Below the pieces are notes generated by a model, which was not told where the DNA came from, ran no database searches, and was given only the letters and a program-made list of their open reading frames with translations. 10,398 nt of DNA from Actinomycetes bacterium (GTDB taxonomy: Bacteria > Actinomycetota > Thermoleophilia > Solirubrobacterales > Solirubrobacteraceae): positions 1 through 10,398 of the forward strand of contig JAEZDB010000133.1 in NCBI GenBank assembly GCA_023429855.1, read 5' to 3'. This document shows, in pieces, positions 6,385 through 10,398 of this stretch. Position 1 is the stretch's first letter. Each line of letters opens with the position of its first letter. Both the position numbers and the translations under genes were made by a program.

Positions 6385-7152
6385 CTATCGACGAGCCTCT
6401 TCGCGGGCGCGCTGCCAGTCGCCGGCGCGGATGCCGAGCTCTTTGGGCCACTGGGTGAACCGGCCCACCTTGGACGGGACGAGCTGTCCGTGGGCGAGCG
6501 ATCGCAGGAAGCTGAGCACGACGAGCACGTGGATGCGCGACTGCGTGGCGGAATAGAGCCGCTTCGACAGGCGGTCGGCGACGGAGGGGTAGAAGTTCAC
6601 GATGCTGAGCTCGACGTGGACGCGGTCCATGCCGGGGCGGTCGCTGTTGAGGCGCTCGACCTGGATGGCGAGGTACCCGCCGTGGAGGGCGCTCTTCTGC
6701 GAGACGAGCAGTCCGTTGCGGATGACCCACTTGACGGTGCCATGACGCTCGTCGAGCTCGTACTCCGGCTCGTCGAAGGTGATAAGCGGGATCAGCCCGA
6801 GGATCGCCATGGCGCGGCCGTTGGGCGTGTACATCACGCGCAGCAGGCGAAACGACACGCGTCCGAGGTGGAACCAGTAGGTGCGGGCGAGACGCTCGAG
6901 GTTCTCGGCGGTCCACACGTCGGGCATGCGGTCGCTCGGGAGCCACACGTCGCCGGACTGCACCGAGCGCACGGAGCCGTCGGCGAGGAGCTCGGTGTCG
7001 TCGGTGAGCGACTCGACGCGGATCTGCGGGTCGGCGTCGGTTGCGGCCTTCTGGAAGCGTGTGCGAACCGCGAGGTACCCGAACGCGCCCGCGATCAGCA
7101 GCGGCAGCAGCGGCAGGAGGAACGGGATGAGCGGGGCGAGCGTCGCGGGCAT
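6385..7152 (-). CDS. Uncharacterised single-span membrane protein
   Basis: I do not recognise a named family. With the ATG at 7152 the product has 255 residues. It begins with a strong hydrophobic segment (about residues 5-29, APLIPFLLPLLPLLIAGAFG) acting as a signal anchor, followed by a basic turn (VRTRF). The remaining 225 residues are soluble and mixed alpha/beta: YWFHLGRVSFRLLRVMYTPN (92-111), GLIPLITFDEPEYELDE (119-135), GTVKWVIRNGLLVSQK (138-153) and an aromatic NFYPSVADRL (186-195). SATQSRIHVLVVLSFLRSLA (201-220) follows. No catalytic motif stands out. An upstream GTG at 7203 would add 17 residues without a sensible signal sequence, so I prefer 7152. No Shine-Dalgarno site is seen. 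It is divergent from the MerR-DICT gene, which may regulate it. Confidence 0.75.
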   Translation of the reverse strand: MPATLAPLIPFLLPLLPLLIAGAFGYLAVRTRFQKAATDADPQIRVESLTDDTELLADGSVRSVQSGDVWLPSDRMPDVWTAENLERLARTYWFHLGRVSFRLLRVMYTPNGRAMAILGLIPLITFDEPEYELDERHGTVKWVIRNGLLVSQKSALHGGYLAIQVERLNSDRPGMDRVHVELSIVNFYPSVADRLSKRLYSATQSRIHVLVVLSFLRSLAHGQLVPSKVGRFTQWPKELGIRAGDWQRAREEARR

Positions 7153-7161
7153 GGAGGGCGC

Positions 7162-7252
7162 ACGACCGACGGTACACCGCTGCCGCAGACGGAGCGATCC
7201 CACAGGACCCGTTACCCGTACACCGAAAGGAGGAGCGGCCGCCGACGGTCGT
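7162..7252. promoter_or_regulatory. Divergent control region with mirrored motif
   Basis: In the 110-nt gap between two divergent genes, ACGACCGACGG (7162-7172) and CCGACGGTCGT (7242-7252) are inverted copies with one mismatch in 11. Each sits 9-10 nt before one start codon. GTACACCG also occurs twice as a direct repeat (7172-7179 and 7218-7225). These could be operator sites for the neighbouring MerR protein. I cannot place a reliable -35/-10 pair. Confidence 0.4.
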
Positions 7253-7262
7253 CCACGCCCCG

Positions 7263-8123
7263 ATGACCAGTCCCGCTCGCACCAGATTGAAGATCAAGGA
7301 CGTCGCCGATGGGACGGGTGTGGCCGCGGCTACGATCCGGATGTGGGAGCAGCGCTACGGCTTCCCGGCACCGTCGCGCACGCCCTCGGGCTACCGGCTT
7401 TACACCGACGCCGACGTCGAAGCCATCCGCACCGTCACGGCGTTGCGCCACCGGGGCCTGTCGATCGCAGACGCCATCCGCCGGGTGCAGGGCAGCCAGA
7501 CCGACGAGGCCGTCGGGCAACCGTCGATCTACGCGGCGGTCGCGGCGCTCGATCCGGTGGCGCGCCCGCAGGTCCTGCGTCGAACGACGCTGAAGGCGAT
7601 GAGCCATGCCATCGAGGACGAACTGCTCGCACGCGGCACGCGCGGCATCGTCGTCGGGGCGTTTCAGCGCACGCCGTTCTACGCGTCGGTGGCGCATCGC
7701 TACGAGCAGCTCGCCCGCGTAAGCGAGGCGACCGTCGTGTTTGCCGACTTCCCGTGCGTCCGTGCGGAGCCGGCGACGCCGACCGAGGTGCCGATCGCGA
7801 GTACCGACGCCCTCGGCAACGAGTGGGCGGTCGTCATCGACACCCCCGGCTACTCGGCGTGCCTCGTTGCCTGGGAGCGACCGCACCGTGATCAGGACGG
7901 CGAGCGCGAGTTCGAAGCCGTGCTCTCGCTCGAGCCGCGGGTGGCGCGCCGCGCGGCCGCCGTGGCCGCCTGGCTCGCCGGTCAGCAGGACCCGGCGCTT
8001 GGTGCTGAGCTGAGCCAGCTCGTGCAGTCACGGCCGCTGCCGGCCGACCCGCCGGTCGCGACGCTCACGGCGCTGTCGAACCGGATGGTCGCGTACCTCG
8101 ATCGTGCCGAGGCCGCCGGCTAG
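7263..8123 (+). CDS. MerR-type regulator with DICT sensory domain
   Basis: The 286-residue protein has a MerR-type winged helix-turn-helix at about residues 9-77: LKIKDVADGTGVAAATIRMW (9-28), EQRYGFP (29-35), PSGYRLYTDADVE (41-53). A linker follows, then a region matching the DICT domain (PF10069) at about 105-240: TTLKAMSHAIEDELLARG (108-125), GIVVGAFQRTPFY (128-140), RYEQLARVSEATVVFADF (146-163), EWAVVIDTPGYSACLVAWE (187-205). DICT domains occur with diguanylate cyclase, two-component and MerR-type proteins and are thought to sense signals. The ligand is unknown. The first usable start is the ATG at 7263. No ribosome site is close, but AAAGGAGG lies at 7226-7233, 29 nt upstream. It is divergent from the membrane protein gene and ends on the stop of the opposing histone-like gene. 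Confidence 0.88.
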   Translation: MTSPARTRLKIKDVADGTGVAAATIRMWEQRYGFPAPSRTPSGYRLYTDADVEAIRTVTALRHRGLSIADAIRRVQGSQTDEAVGQPSIYAAVAALDPVARPQVLRRTTLKAMSHAIEDELLARGTRGIVVGAFQRTPFYASVAHRYEQLARVSEATVVFADFPCVRAEPATPTEVPIASTDALGNEWAVVIDTPGYSACLVAWERPHRDQDGEREFEAVLSLEPRVARRAAAVAAWLAGQQDPALGAELSQLVQSRPLPADPPVATLTALSNRMVAYLDRAEAAG

Positions 8124-8944
8124 GACTTGGTGGGCTCGGCCTGCTCGCCGTCGGCGGGCTCGAGCTCCTCGTTGCGGCGGCGCACCGTCAGCGACTGGGC
8201 GATCCCGATCGACACGCGGGCGACGTCGCCGAGCGCAGCGGCGAGGCCCTCGATCGCCACGCCGATCGGCGGGCGCTCCTTCGACTCTGGCAGCGCAAAG
8301 CCGGAGGACGGGAGCCAGGGCCGGTTCGTCGTGACCTTGCGGGCGCGGTGCGTGGAGCCGGCGTTGAAGTCGGCACGGCGGCCTTCGGGCGGCGTGGCGA
8401 GACGCGGTCGACGGCCGGTCGACGGCTGCGTCGGCGTGCTGGCGGTGGGTTTGGCGCGGGCAGCCGGAGCCTTGGCCTTGGCTGGGGCTTTGGCGCGCGA
8501 GGTCGTGGTGCTCGCCTTCGGCTTTGCCGGAGTGGACTTCGCCTTCGGCTTCGCCGCCGTGGACTTCGCCTTCGGTGCGGTGGTCTTCGCCGCCGCGGTC
8601 GCGTTGCTGGCGGCCGACTTCGCCGTGGCTTTGGGCTTGGCGGCGGTCGTGGTCGACTCGGCCGTGCTGGCCTTGGCCTTGGCCGCGGCCGTCGTCTTCG
8701 CTGCGGTCGTTTTGGCCGCTGCGGACTTGGCCGGGGTCGCCTTCGCCGCGGTCGTCTTCGCGGCCGCAGTCTTCGCGGCGGTCGCTCGCGGCTTCGCCGC
8801 CGCCTTTGTCGCGGCCGGTTTCGGGGCCGACGCTGCTTTCGCGGGAGTCTCGGAACCGCCGGGCGCGCTGCGCCGGGTGCTGCGGCGAGTCGGGCGCCCA
8901 GCCGGAAGGTTTGCGAGGACGTCGCTGCTCTCGGGGTCCGCCAT
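8120..8944 (-). CDS. Lys/Ala-rich histone H1-like protein
   Basis: From the ATG at 8944 the product has 274 residues in three parts. Residues 1-30 are a short head with an Arg-rich patch (RPTRRSTRRS, 17-26). Residues 34-170 are a low-complexity basic tail made of Lys, Ala, Thr, Pro and Ser, with repeats such as KTTAAK and PKAKSTA. A 9-residue unit repeats at 124-142, seen in DNA as the 17-bp repeat 8532-8548 and 8559-8575. Residues 175-274 are a non-repetitive C-terminal region with PPIGVAIEGLAAALGDVARV (225-244), probably an amphipathic helix, and an acidic end. The tail resembles eukaryotic histone H1 and the bacterial H1-like or HupB tails that bind DNA without sequence preference. The C-terminal part matches no family I know. 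An ATG at 8977 would add 11 basic residues. The gene is divergent from the sigma factor gene. Confidence 0.8.
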   Translation of the reverse strand: MADPESSDVLANLPAGRPTRRSTRRSAPGGSETPAKAASAPKPAATKAAAKPRATAAKTAAAKTTAAKATPAKSAAAKTTAAKTTAAAKAKASTAESTTTAAKPKATAKSAASNATAAAKTTAPKAKSTAAKPKAKSTPAKPKASTTTSRAKAPAKAKAPAARAKPTASTPTQPSTGRRPRLATPPEGRRADFNAGSTHRARKVTTNRPWLPSSGFALPESKERPPIGVAIEGLAAALGDVARVSIGIAQSLTVRRRNEELEPADGEQAEPTKS

Positions 8945-9003
8945 GCGGCCGATTCTTGCACGCCGCGCCCGCGCCATCTCTAGCGGACACCGATCACACA
9001 ACG

Positions 9004-9017
9004 TGACCGATCGGTCA
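9004..9017. promoter_or_regulatory. Perfect 14-bp palindrome, probable operator
   Basis: TGACCGATCGGTCA is fully self-complementary and lies in the gap between the divergent histone-like and sigma factor genes. It is 60 nt before the histone-like start and about 85 nt before the sigma -10 box. The form, GACCG-AT-CGGTC, resembles TetR-family operators. On the minus strand it overlaps TTGACC (9018-9013), a possible -35 of the histone-like gene. Confidence 0.55.
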
Positions 9018-9102
9018 AGGCCTGCGCGGATTCGGCCGATACGGGCAGCAGAGCGCAGCTGCTCTGTGCCAAATGACCTGCGGCCCTCGCCCCAAGATGG
9101 GC

Positions 9103-9108
9103 TAGGCT
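9103..9108 (+). promoter_or_regulatory. Possible -10 box of the sigma factor gene
   Basis: TAGGCT (9103-9108) fits TANNNT and matches the hexamer proposed for glpX. Transcription would begin near 9114-9116 and give a leader of about 100 nt. The -35 region is not recognisable. Confidence 0.4.
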
Positions 9109-9113
9109 GTTTT

Positions 9114-9176
9114 GTGGCGGGAGACCGCCCCTGGCCAGGCCGCGCGCTCCTTCCGGTGCGCAGCGCCTGCCGCCAC
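9114..9176 (+). other. Structured 5' leader of the sigma factor mRNA
   Basis: GGCGG (9116-9120) can pair with CCGCC (9125-9129) around a GAGA loop of the stable GNRA type. Alternatively GTGGCGG (9114-9120) can pair with CCGCCAC (9170-9176), which would open that hairpin. Between them lies CCTGGCCAGG (9130-9139), a perfect palindrome. A further hairpin at 9144-9161 has GCGC arms. I do not recognise a known riboswitch. No Shine-Dalgarno site precedes the ATG at 9216. Confidence 0.35.
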
Positions 9177-9215
9177 GTCCTCGCCCCCTTCCCCTTCTCG
9201 CGTATCACGACTCGA

Positions 9216-10316
9216 ATGTCCGTCGCCGACCTCCAAGAGCTCGAAGAGATCAAAACCCTCGTCACCCGCGGTCAAGCGACCGGCGTCCTGACGTTCCAAG
9301 AGGTCACCGCCGCGGTGTCCGAGCTCGACCTGGAGGAGTCCGACGTCGAGGATCTCCACCAGTACCTCGAGTCGAACGAGATCGAGCTTCTGGAAGAGGC
9401 CGATCCGCGCGCTGCACCGCCGGCTTCGGCCGCGCCGGAGCCCAAGGGACGCAAGTCGAAGGCGAAGACGCAGATCGACTTCCGCCCCGACATGACGACG
9501 GACAGCCTCCAGCTGTTCCTCAAAGACATCGGCAAGGTTCGCCTGCTGACGGCCCAGGAGGAGGTCGAGCTCGCCAAGCGCATCGAGCGCGGCGACCTCG
9601 ACGCCAAGCAGAAGATGGTGGAGTCCAACCTCCGCCTCGTCGTCTCGATCGCGAAGAACTACCGCAACCAGGGCCTGCCGTTCCTCGACCTGATCCAGGA
9701 AGGCACGCTCGGCCTCGTGCGCGCCGCGGAGAAGTTCGACTACCGCAAGGGCTTCAAGTTCTCGACCTACGCGACCTGGTGGATCCGCCAGGCGATCGCC
9801 CGCGCGCTCGCCGACAAGGCCCGCACGATCCGCATCCCGGTGCACGTTGTCGAGAAGCTCAACAAGATCGGCCGCGCCGAGCGCAAGCTCGTCACGGAGC
9901 TGGGCCGCGAGCCCACCCCGGAGGAGATCGCCGAGGTCACCGGCATCGACCCCGAAGAGGTCGAGTCGATCAAGCGCTCCGCGCAGACCCCGGTTTCGCT
10001 CGAGAAGCCGGTCGGCGACGAGGAGGAGTCGGAGTTCGGCCAGTTCATCGCTGACGAGCGCGCCGAGTCCCCGTACGACCGCGCGGCAGAGATCCTCACG
10101 AAGGAAGCCCTGCGCGATGCGTTGGAGAACCTCTCCTACCGCGAGCGCCGCGTGCTCGAACTCCGCTACGGCCTCGGTGGCGAGCAGCCCCGCACGCTCG
10201 ACGAGGTCGGCAAGACGTTCAACGTCACGCGTGAGCGCATCCGCCAGATCGAGAACCAGTCGCTCAAGAAGCTGCAGTCGCTCGCAGAAGCGCAGAAGCT
10301 CCGCGACGTCGCCTAG
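9216..10316 (+). CDS. rpoD: Primary (housekeeping) RNA polymerase sigma factor, sigma-70 group 1
   Basis: This sigma factor directs RNA polymerase core to housekeeping promoters; it is often called sigA in actinobacteria. The 366-residue product shows all group 1 regions. A short acidic region 1.1 (about 1-62) is followed by a Pro/Ala/Lys linker (63-85). Region 1.2 is at about 96-127 (DSLQLFLKDIGKVRLLTAQE), and region 2 at about 134-204 includes GLPFLDLIQEGTLGLVRAAE (153-172) and KFSTYATWWIRQAIARALAD (181-200). Region 3 is at about 210-290 and region 4 at about 299-360, with TRERIRQIENQSLKKLQ (338-354) as the -35 helix-turn-helix. The N-terminus is much shorter than in mycobacterial or streptomycete SigA. 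The frame is open far upstream, but that part lies over the histone-like gene. The ATG at 9216 begins the recognisable region 1.1. Confidence 0.95.
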   Translation: MSVADLQELEEIKTLVTRGQATGVLTFQEVTAAVSELDLEESDVEDLHQYLESNEIELLEEADPRAAPPASAAPEPKGRKSKAKTQIDFRPDMTTDSLQLFLKDIGKVRLLTAQEEVELAKRIERGDLDAKQKMVESNLRLVVSIAKNYRNQGLPFLDLIQEGTLGLVRAAEKFDYRKGFKFSTYATWWIRQAIARALADKARTIRIPVHVVEKLNKIGRAERKLVTELGREPTPEEIAEVTGIDPEEVESIKRSAQTPVSLEKPVGDEEESEFGQFIADERAESPYDRAAEILTKEALRDALENLSYRERRVLELRYGLGGEQPRTLDEVGKTFNVTRERIRQIENQSLKKLQSLAEAQKLRDVA

Positions 10317-10348
10317 CTTCCGGTTCGGCCAACGCTTTCCGCGGCCAA

Positions 10349-10368
10349 GGGCGCCCCCCGGGGCGCCC
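10349..10368 (+). terminator. GC-rich hairpin after the sigma factor gene
   Basis: GGGCGCCC (10349-10356) pairs with GGGCGCCC (10361-10368) around a CCCG loop, 33 nt past the stop. No T-run follows, only GGAGGGGTTGTGGGG. It is a probable terminator of the U-less type. Confidence 0.55.
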
Positions 10369-10371
10369 GGA

Positions 10372-10395
10372 GGGGTTGTGGGGCGGGGCGCCGGG
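10372..10395 (+). other. G-quadruplex motif downstream of the sigma factor gene
   Basis: Four G-tracts lie close together on the plus strand: GGGG (10372-10375), GGGG (10380-10383), GGGG (10385-10388) and GGG (10393-10395). The loops are TTGT, C and CGCC. This meets the usual G3+/N1-7 rule. The motif directly follows the terminator hairpin. Confidence 0.45.
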
Positions 10396-10398
10396 CGG

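Noticed and set aside
4697..7297. A very long minus-strand open frame across the glpX region
   Set aside because: It is antisense to glpX and crosses the intergenic region and another gene out of frame. It shows no domain and its composition is Arg/Ala shadow-like.
8127..9215. Upstream in-frame extension of the sigma factor
   Set aside because: It is antisense to the Lys/Ala-rich gene and reads as Val/Ala/Phe repeats, the mirror of Lys/Ala codons. It also covers the palindrome and leader. Group 1 sigma sequence begins at 9216.

Overview
The window is very GC-rich and gene-dense, with few AT-rich promoters and several genes that lack a nearby Shine-Dalgarno site. It carries a primary sigma factor, a MerR regulator with a DICT domain, a class II FBPase and a tal-pgi pair of the type fused in many bacteria. 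This points to a high-GC actinobacterium. My best guess is the class Thermoleophilia (Solirubrobacterales), but that is an inference from style and gene content, not a measurement.

Layout. (1) Positions 3-851 (+) hold the 3' part of a membrane-anchored DUF4349 protein. (2) Positions 852-967 hold two near-identical hairpins between convergent genes, one just past each stop codon. (3) Positions 968-4967 (-) are a tight operon transcribed right to left: a RibD-C-type reductase, rpiB, tal, pgi. Two of its three junctions are ATGA overlaps. (4) Positions 4968-5065 are a divergent promoter region, followed by glpX (+, 5066-6061). (5) Positions 6062-6384 contain no convincing gene but hold a striking 119-nt inverted-repeat element (6246-6364). 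(6) Positions 6385-7152 (-) encode an unrecognised single-span membrane protein, divergent from a MerR-DICT regulator (+, 7263-8123). (7) Positions 8120-8944 (-) encode a lysine/alanine-rich histone H1-like protein whose stop codon overlaps that of the MerR gene. (8) Positions 8945-9215 are a divergent control region with a perfect 14-bp palindrome and a structured leader. (9) Positions 9216-10316 (+) encode the primary sigma factor, followed by a GC-rich terminator hairpin and a G-quadruplex motif.

How it works together. GlpX, Pgi and Tal all make or use fructose-6-phosphate, and RpiB interconverts ribose-5-phosphate and ribulose-5-phosphate. Regions 3-4 are therefore a sugar-phosphate module joining gluconeogenesis to the non-oxidative pentose phosphate pathway. 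The reductase at the head of the operon belongs to the riboflavin/pyrimidine reductase fold, so its presence hints at a link to riboflavin or a related pathway using the same pentose phosphates. Regions 6-9 are regulatory or nucleoid-related: a sensor-type MerR protein, a DNA-binding-like basic protein and the housekeeping sigma factor. I see no CRISPR array, tRNA, rRNA, transposase or phage gene. The least explained items are the 119-nt inverted-repeat element, the twin terminator-like hairpins, the histone-like gene next to the sigma factor, and the membrane protein paired with the MerR-DICT gene.
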